From NCBI RefSeq assembly GCF_007859075.1, contig NZ_VOAK01000011.1, positions 992,001 to 1,056,000 of the forward strand: a stretch of DNA of 64,000 bases, written 5' to 3'. The translations under genes and the position numbers were made by a program. The stretch is from Gemmobacter aquaticus (GTDB taxonomy: Bacteria; Pseudomonadota; Alphaproteobacteria; Rhodobacterales; Rhodobacteraceae). This document shows positions 38,610-47,691 of this stretch, piece after piece; the first letter of the stretch is position 1, and every line of letters starts with the position of its first letter. Below the pieces are notes generated by a model. The model ran no database searches. It was not told the DNA's origin and worked only from the letters and a program-made list of their open reading frames with translations.

Positions 38610-39638
38610 ATGAAGAAGAAAATCGCAATCCTTGGCGCGTCTGGTTACACCGGTGCCGAACTCGTCCGCTTGATCGCTACCCACCCGCACATGGAGATCG
38701 TGGCCCTGTCAGGAGATCGCAAGGCGGGCATGGAGATGGCATCGGTCTTTCCGTTCCTGCGTCATCTGAACCTGCCCAAGCTTTGCAAGATCGAAGAGAT
38801 CGATTTTGCCCGCGTTGATCTGGCGTTTTGCGCACTGCCGCATGCAACCTCGCAAGCGGTGATCAAGGAACTGCCGCGTGATCTGCGGATCGTGGACCTC
38901 TCGGCGGACTTCCGGCTGCGTGACGTGGCCGAGTATGAAAAGTGGTATGGGCAACCCCATGCTGCGCCAGAGTTGCAGGCAGAGGCGGTTTATGGCCTCA
39001 CCGAATTCTACCGTGAGGATATCCGCGTCGCACGTCTGGTCGCCGGAACCGGGTGCAATGCGGCAACAGGCCAGTTCGCCTTGCGCCCGCTGATAGAGGC
39101 GGGCGTCATCGACCTCGACGATATTATGATGGACCTCAAATGCGGGGTTTCGGGGGCCGGGCGGTCGCTGAAAGAGAATCTTCTGCATGCCGAATTATCC
39201 GAGGGCACGCACGCCTATTCGGCCGGCGGCAAGCATCGCCACCTTGGCGAGTTCGATCAGGAATTCTCCAAGATCGCCGGTCGCCCGGTGCTTGTGCAGT
39301 TCACCCCGCATCTGGCACCGATGAACCGCGGCATCCTGGCGTCGATCTATGTCAAGGGCGATGCGGAAACAGTCTGGTCGACGCTGGAAAGCCGCTATGC
39401 GCTTGAGCCGTTCATCGAGGTGCTACCTTTCGGCGCACTCCCCTCGACAAGGGATGTGCGCGGGTCCAACTTCTGTCATATCGGCGTCGTCGGGGACCGT
39501 ATTCCGGGCCGGACGCTTGTGGTGGCGACGCTGGACAACCTGTGCAAGGGAAGCTCCGGTCAGGCGATCCAGAACGCCAACCTCATGCTGGGACTTGAGG
39601 AGACGGACGGCCTGATGCTGGCGCCCGTTTTCCCGTAA
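38610..39638 (+). CDS. argC: N-acetyl-gamma-glutamyl-phosphate reductase
   Basis: A 342-residue NADPH-dependent reductase of the arginine pathway. The Rossmann start is [22 protein letters not shown]; the catalytic cysteine is in [18 protein letters not shown], where the common PGCYPT motif is replaced by GTGCNAA, a variant typical of this alphaproteobacterial branch. [10 protein letters not shown] and [11 protein letters not shown] hold further conserved residues. Just downstream of murI; ccmE follows after a hairpin. Confidence 0.95.
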   Translation: MKKKIAILGASGYTGAELVRLIATHPHMEIVALSGDRKAGMEMASVFPFLRHLNLPKLCKIEEIDFARVDLAFCALPHATSQAVIKELPRDLRIVDLSADFRLRDVAEYEKWYGQPHAAPELQAEAVYGLTEFYREDIRVARLVAGTGCNAATGQFALRPLIEAGVIDLDDIMMDLKCGVSGAGRSLKENLLHAELSEGTHAYSAGGKHRHLGEFDQEFSKIAGRPVLVQFTPHLAPMNRGILASIYVKGDAETVWSTLESRYALEPFIEVLPFGALPSTRDVRGSNFCHIGVVGDRIPGRTLVVATLDNLCKGSSGQAIQNANLMLGLEETDGLMLAPVFP

Positions 39639-39686
39639 CAATCTGGTTGCCAGTGGCGCCGATGCGCCACCAGCCAGCCGGAGGGG

Positions 39687-40145
39687 ATGATGAAGGGACT
39701 GAAAAAGACACGCCGCATCCAGATCATCGCTCTCGCCTTTGTGGCGCTGGCGGGTGCCACGGCGCTGATCGGCTATGCGATGCGCGACGGGATCAACTTT
39801 TTCCGGGCGCCCGCACAGGTCGTCAGCGAACCTCCGGCCGAGGGTGAGGTGTTCCGTCTGGGCGGGCTTGTCGAAGAGGGCTCGATCGTGCGCGGGCAGG
39901 GTGAGACGATCACCTTCCGCGTGACCGATGGCGCGGAAAGCATCCCGGTCGCCTTCACCGGTGTCTTGCCCGACCTCTTCTCCGAGGGGCAGGGCATGGT
40001 CGGCACCGGCCAGATGGTCGGCGGCACCTTCCAGGCGACGGAAATCCTCGCCAAGCATGACGAGACCTATATGCCGAAAGAGGTGATGGACGCGCTGAAA
40101 GAGCAGGGCGTCTATCAGGACCCGAAGGCGCCGTCAGACTCGTGA
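39687..40145 (+). CDS. ccmE: cytochrome c maturation protein CcmE (haem chaperone)
   Basis: A 152-residue membrane-anchored periplasmic haem chaperone of the System I cytochrome c pathway. It has a basic N-terminus with one membrane helix (IQIIALAFVALAGATALIGYAM), the beta-barrel (FRLGGLVEEGSIVRG ... VAFTGVLPDLFSEGQGMVGTG) and the haem-binding histidine in ILAKHDETYMP. The ATG at 39687 has GGAGGGG. It is separate from the other ccm genes, between argC and a lysis cassette; a hairpin (39653-39670) precedes its ribosome-binding site. Confidence 0.96.
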   Translation: MMKGLKKTRRIQIIALAFVALAGATALIGYAMRDGINFFRAPAQVVSEPPAEGEVFRLGGLVEEGSIVRGQGETITFRVTDGAESIPVAFTGVLPDLFSEGQGMVGTGQMVGGTFQATEILAKHDETYMPKEVMDALKEQGVYQDPKAPSDS

Positions 40146-40185
40146 CCGCGCGCTGGTTTTCCGGCTGATTAACCGCCCTCGCACA

Positions 40186-40212
40186 GCCTGTTCCCGCAAC
40201 TTGGGGACAGGC
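40186..40212 (+). promoter_or_regulatory. hairpin sequestering the endolysin ribosome-binding site
   Basis: GCCTGTTCCC-7 nt-GGGGACAGGC, a 10-bp stem with one G-U pair. Its 3' arm is the Shine-Dalgarno region (GGGGACAGG) and ends one base before the ATG at 40214, so the folded form should block translation. Confidence 0.6.
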
Positions 40213-40213
40213 C

Positions 40214-40825
40214 ATGCAGAACATCCGCGACATCGCAGCCGAAATCGTCGCCCGTGAGGGCGGCTATGTGAATGACCCGGACGATCCGGGTGGCGCCACC
40301 AAATACGGCGTGACCATCGGTACGCTCCGACGTCTGGGAATGGATCTGGACGGCGACCGGCAGATCACATCCGCCGATGTGCGGCGCCTAAGCAAGGCGC
40401 AGGCGATAGAGATATTCTTGCGCGACTATTACCATGCACCGGGGATCGACTGCCTGCCGGCCATCCTGCAACCGTCTGTTTTTGACATGCAGGTGAACGC
40501 GGGCGCCAATGCGGTGAAAATCCTGCAGCGACTTCTGACACAGCTCGGTTGGCCACTGACCGATGACGGGGCGATCGGCCCGAAAACCCTGGCAGTGGCG
40601 CATGCGGCGGCTGCGGCGATGCCGGATGGTCTGGCGGATGCCTATGGGATGGCGCGCCGTGGCTATTACTACGCCCTTGGCGATACCCATCCCCGCCTGC
40701 GCAAGTTCTGCCGCAGGCAGGACGGTGGAAAGGGTGGCTGGATCACGCGGGCCGAGGCTTTCATTGCCCCTGACCTTCATCTGTCTGCGGCAGAGCACCG
40801 CGAAAGGACCGCCAAATGGGCATGA
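40214..40825 (+). CDS. GH108 N-acetylmuramidase (GTA-type endolysin)
   Basis: A 203-residue muramidase of glycoside hydrolase family 108. The catalytic glutamate is E15 in the VAREGGYVNDPDDPGGATKYGVT motif; the peptidoglycan-binding-like C-terminal half (DDGAIGPKTLAVAHA) follows. There is no signal peptide, so it needs the adjacent holin. In Rhodobacter capsulatus a distant gene pair of this type (endolysin plus holin) releases the gene transfer agent from cells, and this pair looks homologous by architecture. No other phage gene lies nearby. Confidence 0.92.
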   Translation: MQNIRDIAAEIVAREGGYVNDPDDPGGATKYGVTIGTLRRLGMDLDGDRQITSADVRRLSKAQAIEIFLRDYYHAPGIDCLPAILQPSVFDMQVNAGANAVKILQRLLTQLGWPLTDDGAIGPKTLAVAHAAAAAMPDGLADAYGMARRGYYYALGDTHPRLRKFCRRQDGGKGGWITRAEAFIAPDLHLSAAEHRERTAKWA

Positions 40826-41127
40826 ACCTTCTGGGGCTGTCGCATGACGCCGCGCGACTTCGGCGCATCGCCGCGATCCTGAGAGACGGCATGGGCGAGG
40901 GCGACGCCCCGATCCCTGCGGTGGTTGAGCTGCTGAACCGCGCGTTGCGACCTGTCACCGTCCTCTCGGTGTTGGCGCTGGTGGCGCTGGCTTTTGTTGA
41001 CCCTGCTCGTTACGCGGCCGGGGTTGCCGCGTTGACTGCGACACCCCCGGCAATCTGGGCGCTGTGTGTGCTGGTTCTTGCTTTGCATTTCCTTGTCCCT
41101 GCCGTTCACAGGCCCGCCCGAACTTGA
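40816..41127 (+). CDS. holin family protein (GTA-type lysis cassette)
   Basis: A 103-residue protein with a soluble N-terminal helix ([20 protein letters not shown]) and two hydrophobic segments ([25 protein letters not shown] and [17 protein letters not shown]) ending in a basic tail. It overlaps the endolysin gene by 10 bases with AAGGA seven bases before the ATG, so production is coupled. Expected to permeabilise the inner membrane and let the muramidase through. Confidence 0.85.
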   Translation: MGMNLLGLSHDAARLRRIAAILRDGMGEGDAPIPAVVELLNRALRPVTVLSVLALVALAFVDPARYAAGVAALTATPPAIWALCVLVLALHFLVPAVHRPART

Positions 41128-41177
41128 CCCGCCTTCCGGCCTCTGGCATGTGCGGAGGCAATGGAAGGACGGACGAG

Positions 41178-42920
41178 ATGAACCTTTTCACCGAACTGCG
41201 CAGCCTTGTGATCGCAGAGCTTGAGGCCATGACCGCGGCAGGCGCCTTGCCTGCCGGTCTGGACATGTCTGCCGTCGCGGTTGAGCCGCCGCGCGATCCG
41301 GCGCATGGCGATATGGCGACCAATGCGGCCATGGTACTGGCCAAGCCCGCCGGCAAGCAGCCGCGCGCTATTGCCGAGGACCTGGCCGCGCGTCTGTCCG
41401 GTGATCCGCGTATTGCGAGCGCCGAGGTGGCAGGGCCGGGGTTCCTGAACCTGCGTCTGCAACCCGTCGTCTGGCAGGGCCTGGTCAAGGCCATCCTGAC
41501 CACCGGTACCAGCTATGGCAGTTCGGCCATCGGCATGGGCCATAAGGTCAACGTGGAGTTCGTCTCGGCCAACCCCACCGGCCCGATGCATGTGGGCCAT
41601 GTGCGCGGGGCCGTGGTTGGGGATGCGCTGTCCAACCTGCTTGCCTTTGCAGGCTGGGACGTGACGCGCGAGTATTACATCAACGACGGCGGCGCGCAGG
41701 TTGACGTGCTCGCCCGCTCGGCCTTTGAACGCTATCGCGAGGCCAACGGGCTTGAGCCCGAAATTCGCGAAGGGCTTTACCCCGGCGATTACCTGATCCC
41801 GGTGGGCGAGGCGCTGAAAGAGAAATATGGCACCAGCCTGCTCGATCAGCCCGAGTCCGTCTGGCTGACCGATGTGCGCGACTTTGCCACCGCCCGGATG
41901 ATGGAGATGATCCGCGAGGATCTGGCTGCGCTTGGCGTTCGGATGGACGTCTATTCCAGCGAAAAGGCGCTCTACGGCACTGGTGAGATCGAGGCCGCGA
42001 TCGACACCCTGCGGGGCATGGACCTGATTTACGAAGGCGTGCTGGAGCCGCCAAAAGGCAAGACGCCCGAGGATTGGGAGCCGCGTGAGCAGACGTTGTT
42101 CCGCTCGACCGCGCATGGCGATGATGTGGACCGTCCGGTGAAGAAATCCGACGGATCCTGGACCTATTTCGCGCCGGATATCGCCTATCACTACAACAAG
42201 GTGCGGCGTGGGTTCGATCAGCTGATCGATATCTTCGGCGCCGATCACGGCGGCTATGTCAAGCGGATGAAGGCTGCGGTTTCGGCGCTGTCGGGGGGGC
42301 GTGTGCCGCTCGACATCAAGCTGATCCAGCTGGTGAAGCTTTACAAGAACGGCGAGCCCTTCAAGATGTCCAAGCGGGCTGGCACCTTTGTCACGCTGCG
42401 CGACGTGGTCGAAGAGGTGGGCGCCGACGTGACCCGCTTTGTGATGCTGACCCGCAAGAACGACATGGCGCTGGACTTCGACTTCGACAAGGTGCTCGAA
42501 CAGTCGAAGGACAACCCGGTCTTCTACGTGCAATACGCCAATGCCCGGATCAATTCTGTCCTGCGCAAGGCGCGCGAGGCCGGGGTTGCGGTGGACGACG
42601 CCACACTTTCCGCCGCCAATCTTGCCCTTCTGGCGCATCCGGCAGAGCTGGCGCTGATCGCAAAGCTCGCCGAATGGCCGCGACTGGTGGAGATTGCCGC
42701 GCGCGGGAACGAGCCGCATCGCGTGGCTTTCTACCTTTATGAACTGGCATCAGACCTGCATGGACTGTGGAATCGCGGCAACGATGAGCCCGGCCTGCGC
42801 TTCATTCAGGACGATCCTGCTGTTTCTCAGGCGAAAATCGCCCTAGCACGTGCCGCCGGCGTTGTGATTTGCGCCGGTCTTGCTATCTTGGGCGTGACCC
42901 CGGTCGAGGAAATGCGCTGA
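41178..42920 (+). CDS. argS: arginyl-tRNA synthetase
   Basis: A 580-residue class I synthetase. Signatures are the [14 protein letters not shown] (HIGH) motif after [13 protein letters not shown], the KMSKRAG (KMSKS) loop and the DALR-type C-terminal domain. The ATG at 41178 ([15 protein letters not shown]) follows AAGGACGG. First gene of an apparent operon with SPOR protein, nagZ, scpA and scpB, all closely spaced or overlapping. Confidence 0.98.
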   Translation: MNLFTELRSLVIAELEAMTAAGALPAGLDMSAVAVEPPRDPAHGDMATNAAMVLAKPAGKQPRAIAEDLAARLSGDPRIASAEVAGPGFLNLRLQPVVWQGLVKAILTTGTSYGSSAIGMGHKVNVEFVSANPTGPMHVGHVRGAVVGDALSNLLAFAGWDVTREYYINDGGAQVDVLARSAFERYREANGLEPEIREGLYPGDYLIPVGEALKEKYGTSLLDQPESVWLTDVRDFATARMMEMIREDLAALGVRMDVYSSEKALYGTGEIEAAIDTLRGMDLIYEGVLEPPKGKTPEDWEPREQTLFRSTAHGDDVDRPVKKSDGSWTYFAPDIAYHYNKVRRGFDQLIDIFGADHGGYVKRMKAAVSALSGGRVPLDIKLIQLVKLYKNGEPFKMSKRAGTFVTLRDVVEEVGADVTRFVMLTRKNDMALDFDFDKVLEQSKDNPVFYVQYANARINSVLRKAREAGVAVDDATLSAANLALLAHPAELALIAKLAEWPRLVEIAARGNEPHRVAFYLYELASDLHGLWNRGNDEPGLRFIQDDPAVSQAKIALARAAGVVICAGLAILGVTPVEEMR

Positions 42921-42992
42921 ACGATGGCGCCCCGCCGGGAGATGCAGGCAGATCGGGCGGATGCCACGGCACCCGTTTCCGGGGGGCAGGAT

Positions 42993-43982
42993 ATGGCAGA
43001 TGTGAATTTTGATGAATTCACCCGTGCGCGGCAGTCCGGGCAGCGACCCGGCCAGCGACAAGCCGCACCCGCGCGCGGGCGAAGCATGACCAACCTTGTC
43101 GGCGCGATTGCTTCAGTCGCGCTACTGGGCGGGGCTGTGTTCTGGGGCTATCAGATAGCTGAACGCAAGGTGAATGGCATCCCGGTCCTGAAGGCCGAGG
43201 CCGGGCCGATGCGCGTTGCCCCAGACAATCCGGGCGGCGAAGTGACGGAGCATCAGGGGCTTTCGGTCAATGATGTGGCGGCGATTGGTATCGCGACTCC
43301 GCTGCCGGATGAGATTGTGCTCGCGCCGCGTCCTGCCGAGCTTGCTGTCGAGGATTTGCCCGGCCTTGCCCCGGACCCCCCCGCGGCCCTTGTTCCGCCG
43401 CAGGTTGACACGCCGCCCGCGCAGCCCTTGACCGTCGGGCGCGCGGCCGCTGATCCGGCGCAGGGCGCAATTGCACCCGCGGCACCGGTTGCCACCGTCA
43501 CGGCTCAGGCCATAGCGATGGCAGAAGAATTGGCCCAAGGCGCCGCGCCGCTGAGTGACCTCGGCATCGAGGGCGCCCTGAGCGAGGCTATGGCGGATGC
43601 GCCGGTTGTGCCCGGTGGCCTTGGCAAGTCGCTGGTCCCGCAGCGTCGCCCGGCAGCGATTGCCGCGCGTGCGCCGCAAGTCCCAGTGATTTCCCAACCT
43701 GCCGCCCAGCTTGCGCCAGAGGCCTTGCCGACGGGTGCCCGCGTCGTTCAATTCGGGGTTTTCGATTCCGCCGAGGCAGCGGACGCCCGTTGGAATGCCC
43801 TGTCCTCGAACTATGGCGAGTTGATGGTGGGCAAACTGCGCGTCATTCAAACCGCCGAAAGCGGTGGGCGCACCTTCTATCGCCTGCGCGCCGCGGGTTT
43901 TGCCGATGAAGCCGATGCCCGCCGGTTCTGCTCGGCCCTCTCCGCAGAAGGGACCGAGTGCATTCCGGTTGAGATCCGCTGA
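42993..43982 (+). CDS. SPOR-domain cell-envelope protein
   Basis: About 329-residue inner-membrane protein: basic N-terminus, one transmembrane helix (LVGAIASVALLGGAVFWGYQI), a long Pro/Ala-rich linker and a C-terminal SPOR domain (VVQFGVFDSAEAADARWNALSS ... RTFYRLRAAGFADEADARRFCSALSAEG). SPOR domains bind septal denuded glycan, so a role at division is expected. The ATG at 42993 has GGGCAGGAT ahead; an upstream ATG at 42924, three bases after the argS stop, is possible. The stop overlaps nagZ by one base. Confidence 0.9.
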   Translation: MADVNFDEFTRARQSGQRPGQRQAAPARGRSMTNLVGAIASVALLGGAVFWGYQIAERKVNGIPVLKAEAGPMRVAPDNPGGEVTEHQGLSVNDVAAIGIATPLPDEIVLAPRPAELAVEDLPGLAPDPPAALVPPQVDTPPAQPLTVGRAAADPAQGAIAPAAPVATVTAQAIAMAEELAQGAAPLSDLGIEGALSEAMADAPVVPGGLGKSLVPQRRPAAIAARAPQVPVISQPAAQLAPEALPTGARVVQFGVFDSAEAADARWNALSSNYGELMVGKLRVIQTAESGGRTFYRLRAAGFADEADARRFCSALSAEGTECIPVEIR

Positions 43983-44986
43983 TGGGGGCGCGGGGAGCAA
44001 CGATCCTCGGATGCGCGGGGCTGACGCTTGGCGCCGACGAGGCCCAGTTCTATCGTGAGGCCGATCCCTTCGGCTTCATCCTGTTCGCCCGCAACATCGA
44101 GACACCTGAACAGGTCAGGCGCCTGACCGGCGATCTGCGCGCGGCCGTAGGTTGGGATGCGCCGATCTTCATCGACCAGGAAGGGGGGCGTGTTCAACGG
44201 ATGCGCGCCCCTCATTGGTCCGAATGGATGCCGCCGCTTGACGCCGTTCGTCAGGCAGGCGGGCAGGCAGCACGGATGATGTGGATCAGGGCACGCCTGA
44301 TTGCGGCAGAACTGCGCGATGTCGGGATCGATGGCAACTGCGCGCCGTGTCTCGACATTGCGACCGCCGAGACGCATCCCTTCCTGCTGAACCGCTGCTA
44401 CGGTGAGGACGTGGAGACGGTCGTCGCCATGGGCCGGGCGACTGCCCAGGGGCATCTTGCCGGTGGTGTCCTGCCGGTGATGAAGCATATGCCCGGGCAT
44501 GGGCGTGCCAGCGCCGACACCCATCACGATCTTCCGACGGTCAAGGTTGATGCGGCGACGCTGCAAGCGACGGATTTCGCAGCGTTTCGTGCGCTGAATG
44601 ACCTGCCGCTGGCCATGACGGCGCATATCGTCTTTGCGGCCTATGACAGTGAACCGGCAACCTGTTCCGCCCGGATGATGCAAGTCATGCGCCAGGACAT
44701 CGGCTTTGGTGGTCTGATCATGTCGGACGACCTGAACATGCAGGCGCTCGCCGGAACCTTGGCTGAGCGGACTGCCCGCGCGATTGCAGCGGGGTGTGAC
44801 GTGGCGCTGCACTGCAAGGGGGATCTGGCCGAGATGATGGCCGTTGTACCTGCGGCAGGGCGCATGACCCCTTCGGCTGAGAGGCGGGCCGAGGCCGCGC
44901 TTGCGGCACGACAAGAGCCTGAGGCAGCCGACCTCGGGGCGCTGCGCGCCGAGCATGATGCATTGCTGGGGATGGTGAATGTCTGA
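43982..44986 (+). CDS. nagZ: beta-N-acetylhexosaminidase (GH3)
   Basis: A 334-residue cytoplasmic NagZ that removes GlcNAc from anhydro-muropeptides during cell-wall recycling. Motifs are the QEGGRVQRMRAPHW substrate loop, the flexible KHMPGHGRASADTHHDLP loop with the acid/base His-Asp dyad and the nucleophile aspartate in GLIMSDDLNMQAL. It starts inside the stop of the SPOR gene and overlaps scpA by 8 bases. Confidence 0.96.
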   Translation: MGARGATILGCAGLTLGADEAQFYREADPFGFILFARNIETPEQVRRLTGDLRAAVGWDAPIFIDQEGGRVQRMRAPHWSEWMPPLDAVRQAGGQAARMMWIRARLIAAELRDVGIDGNCAPCLDIATAETHPFLLNRCYGEDVETVVAMGRATAQGHLAGGVLPVMKHMPGHGRASADTHHDLPTVKVDAATLQATDFAAFRALNDLPLAMTAHIVFAAYDSEPATCSARMMQVMRQDIGFGGLIMSDDLNMQALAGTLAERTARAIAAGCDVALHCKGDLAEMMAVVPAAGRMTPSAERRAEAALAARQEPEAADLGALRAEHDALLGMVNV

Positions 44987-45773
44987 TCGGGACTGGGTCT
45001 CAGATCAGAAGGATCAAAGCGTCAGCGAACGCATCGCCGCCGAAGCCCTGATTGTCGATGTTGACGGGTTTGAGGGGCCGCTTGATCTTCTGTTGACCCT
45101 GTCGCGCACGCAGAAGGTTGACCTGCGCCGGATCTCGGTGCTGCAACTGGCCGAGCAGTATCTGCTTTTCGTGAACAAGGCCAAGGCCTTGCGCATCGAA
45201 CTTGCCGCAGATTATCTGGTGATGGCCGCATGGCTTGCCTATCTCAAATCGCGCCTGCTGCTGCCCCCGGATCCCTCTGACGAAGGTCCCTCGGCCGAGG
45301 ATCTCGCCGCGCACCTTGCGTTCCAGCTGGAGCGCCTTCAGGCCATGCGAGAGGCGGCGGCTCGCCTGATGGCCCGCGACCAGAAGGGGCGCGATTTCTT
45401 TGCCCGCGGTTTGCCCGAAGAGGTGCAGCGCTCGCGCAAGGTGGTCTACTCGGCCTCGCTGATAGACCTGATGCGCGCCTATGCCCGTATCCGGACCAAG
45501 GACGAATTCCGTCCCTTCGTGATGGATCGGCATGACGTCTACACCATGGAGCAGGCGCTTGACCGGATGCGCGGCCTGCTCGGCTATGCGGGCGAATGGT
45601 CTGACCTTGAAAGCTGGATGCCCGAGGGGTGGGACCGGGCGCCAATGCGTCGGCGGTCATCAATGGCAGCCCATTTCGCCGCAATCCTTGAAATGGCCAA
45701 GCGGGGCCAGATCCAGATCCGGCAGGGCGAGACCTTCGCCCCGATCCAGATCCGCCGGAAGGAGGGGGAATGA
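44979..45773 (+). CDS. scpA: segregation and condensation protein A
   Basis: A 264-residue kleisin that joins SMC heads with ScpB and helps compact and segregate the chromosome. FEGPLDLLLTLSRTQKVDLRRISVLQLAEQYL is the conserved N-terminal SMC-neck-binding region; the C-terminal winged helix covers about 220-264. Overlaps nagZ before it and scpB after it (ATGA). Confidence 0.96.
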   Translation: MSDRDWVSDQKDQSVSERIAAEALIVDVDGFEGPLDLLLTLSRTQKVDLRRISVLQLAEQYLLFVNKAKALRIELAADYLVMAAWLAYLKSRLLLPPDPSDEGPSAEDLAAHLAFQLERLQAMREAAARLMARDQKGRDFFARGLPEEVQRSRKVVYSASLIDLMRAYARIRTKDEFRPFVMDRHDVYTMEQALDRMRGLLGYAGEWSDLESWMPEGWDRAPMRRRSSMAAHFAAILEMAKRGQIQIRQGETFAPIQIRRKEGE

Positions 45774-46405
45774 CCGAGCCGCAAGAGCAAAGCCTGTTCG
45801 ACGCCCCGCCGATTGCGGAACAGGAGCGCATGGTTGAGGCGATTCTCTTTGCATCAACGGAACCGCTGAGCGTGGCCGATCTGGCCCGCCGCATGCCCCA
45901 TGGCTGTGATCCGGCCGAGGCCATCGCCTATTTGCGCCGCCGCTATGAGGGGCGCGGGGTCCGTCTGGTGCGGGTGGGTGACGCCTGGGCCTTTCGCACC
46001 GCGCCCGATCTGGGCCACCTGATGCAGAAAGAGGTGGTCGAGAACCGCAAACTCTCGCGCGCGGCGATCGAGACCCTAGCAATCATCGCCTATCATCAGC
46101 CGGTAACCCGCGCCGAGATCGAAGAGATCAGGGGCGTCGCCGTCAGCCGCGGTACGATCGATCAGTTGATCGAGATGGAGTGGATCCGTTTCGGCCGTCG
46201 TCGCATGACGCCAGGACGCCCGGTTACCTTCGTCGTCACCGAGATCTTCCTTGACCACTTCGGTCTGGAATCCGCCCGCGATCTTCCCGGCCTTAAAGAC
46301 CTGCGCGCTGCCGGTCTGCTGGACAATCGACCGCTTCCGGGTGCCGCGCTCTCGTCTGACGAGGACGAGGACCAAACCGGCCAGTCTGAACTGTTTGAAG
46401 ACTAG
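45770..46405 (+). CDS. scpB: segregation and condensation protein B
   Basis: A 211-residue ScpB with two winged-helix domains (VEAILFASTEPLSVADLARRMP and IIAYHQPVTRAEIEEIRGVAVSRGTIDQLIEM), partner of ScpA in the SMC complex. It ends the argS operon and meets dcd tail to tail with only 6 bases between stops. The tat genes that often follow scpB in relatives are not here. Confidence 0.96.
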   Translation: MTEPQEQSLFDAPPIAEQERMVEAILFASTEPLSVADLARRMPHGCDPAEAIAYLRRRYEGRGVRLVRVGDAWAFRTAPDLGHLMQKEVVENRKLSRAAIETLAIIAYHQPVTRAEIEEIRGVAVSRGTIDQLIEMEWIRFGRRRMTPGRPVTFVVTEIFLDHFGLESARDLPGLKDLRAAGLLDNRPLPGAALSSDEDEDQTGQSELFED

Positions 46406-46411
46406 ACGCTG

Positions 46412-47488
46412 TCAGCTGCGGAAATGTTTGGCCAGCTTCAAGCCCTGACCCTGATAGTTGGAGGCAATCCCGGCGCCGTAAAGTGTCTCGGGGCGTTCGG
46501 CCATGTGTTCATAGACCAGACGGCCCACGACCTGTCCATGTTCCAGCACAAAGGGCGCCTCGTGGCATCGCACCTCAAGCACACCGCGTGAGCCATTGCC
46601 GCCTGCGGCCGAATGGCCGAATCCCGGATCGAAGAATCCCGCGTAATGCACACGAAACTCGCCGACCATCGCCAGATAGGGCGCCATCTCGGCGGCATAG
46701 TCGGGCGGGATCGTGACCGATTCCCGGCTGACAAGGATGTAGAAGGCGCCGGGGTCGAGGATGATGCGGCCCTCGCGGGTGCGGATCTCTTCCCAGAAGT
46801 CAGCCGCCGGGTAGTATCCGATGCGATCCAGATCGATCACCCCGGTATGCGGCTTGGCGCGATAGCCGACAAGATCGCCGGCCTCAGGGCGCAGATCGAC
46901 CGAGAAGCCCAAGCCCTCGGAAATCACGGCCTCACCATCCACCAGATGTTCGGCGGCATGCAGGCGCGCCAGGGCCGCATCGTCAAGCACGGCCTGGCCA
47001 TTGCGGAAGCGGATCTGGTTCAGCCGCTGGCCGGCGCGGGCCAGAACCGAGAAGCTGCGAGGGCAGACCTCGGCGTAGAGCGGCCCCTCATAACCCTCGG
47101 CGATGCGGTCAAACTCAACCCCGCCGTCGGTGATCGTGCGCGTCAACAGATCGAGCCGCCCGGTGGAGCTTTTGGCATTGGCCACCGCTGTGACACCCTT
47201 GGGCAGGCGAAGCCGCTCCATCAGCGGAATCACATAGACGCAGCCTTTTTCGAGAACGGCGCCCTCGGTCAGGTCCATGCGATGCATTTCGAATTCTGCG
47301 ATGCGGTCGGCGACGCTGCGCCCGGCGCCAGCAAGGAAGGATGCCCGAACCCGGTAAGCCACTGTTCCCAGACGCAGATCAAGGCTTGCGGGTTGAATCT
47401 GACCCGGCTGAAGTGCCGGATCGGCGGCAATCATACCATCGGCGATCAAACGGCGCAGGGCCTGTGCGGGCAGAACTCCGGTCGTCAT
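46412..47488 (-). CDS. dcd: dCTP deaminase, long double-domain form
   Basis: A 358-residue 2'-deoxycytidine 5'-triphosphate deaminase, about twice the usual size. The first half has the QIQPASLDLRLG and ANAKSSTGRLDLLTRTITDGG motifs of the dUTPase/DCD fold; the second repeats the fold (LVGYRAKPHTGVIDLD ... FYILVSRESVTIPPDYAAEM ... GVLEVRCHEAPFVLEHGQVVGRLVYEHM). It supplies dUTP for dTMP synthesis. The ATG at 47488 (MTTGVLPAQ) is used; the frame extends upstream through the tRNA-Pro gene and is not coding there. Confidence 0.93.
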   Translation of the reverse strand: MTTGVLPAQALRRLIADGMIAADPALQPGQIQPASLDLRLGTVAYRVRASFLAGAGRSVADRIAEFEMHRMDLTEGAVLEKGCVYVIPLMERLRLPKGVTAVANAKSSTGRLDLLTRTITDGGVEFDRIAEGYEGPLYAEVCPRSFSVLARAGQRLNQIRFRNGQAVLDDAALARLHAAEHLVDGEAVISEGLGFSVDLRPEAGDLVGYRAKPHTGVIDLDRIGYYPAADFWEEIRTREGRIILDPGAFYILVSRESVTIPPDYAAEMAPYLAMVGEFRVHYAGFFDPGFGHSAAGGNGSRGVLEVRCHEAPFVLEHGQVVGRLVYEHMAERPETLYGAGIASNYQGQGLKLAKHFRS

Positions 47489-47506
47489 CTCGCGCCTCTC
47501 AGCTGA

Positions 47507-47550
47507 AAAGAAAAGGGCCCGCGCCTTGTTGCCAAGGGCGGGCCTTTTCG
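47507..47550 (-). terminator. terminator of tRNA-Pro
   Basis: On the minus strand a two-part stem (AAAAGGCCCGC with an inner CCTTG-GCAA-CAAGG) followed by TTTTCTTTT, between tRNA-Pro and dcd. Confidence 0.8.
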
Positions 47551-47552
47551 GT

Positions 47553-47630
47553 TGGTCGGGCCGGTGAGATTCGAACTCACGACCTTCCGCCCCCCAGACG
47601 GACGCGCTAACCAGGCTGCGCCACGGCCCG
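47553..47630 (-). tRNA. tRNA-Pro (GGG)
   Basis: A complete cloverleaf on the minus strand: acceptor CGGGCCG/CGGCCCG, D arm GCGCAGCCTGGTTAGCGC, anticodon loop CTGGGGG on a TCCGT/GCGGA stem, T arm with GTTCGAATC, and encoded CCA end. Confidence 0.97.
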
Positions 47631-47640
47631 ACTGCGCGGA

Positions 47641-47668
47641 TACATAACGATAATTCCGGCGGGGGCAA
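47641..47668 (-). promoter_or_regulatory. promoter of tRNA-Pro
   Basis: -35 TTGCCC (47663-47668), 16-bp spacer, -10 TATGTA (47641-47646) about 10 bases before the mature 5' end. Confidence 0.5.
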
Positions 47669-47691
47669 GCGGCAAAACGCATCTTCGCGAA

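Noticed and set aside
47489-47668. Upstream extension of dcd through tRNA-Pro
   Set aside because: It overlaps a complete tRNA and its terminator; the family start is at 47488.
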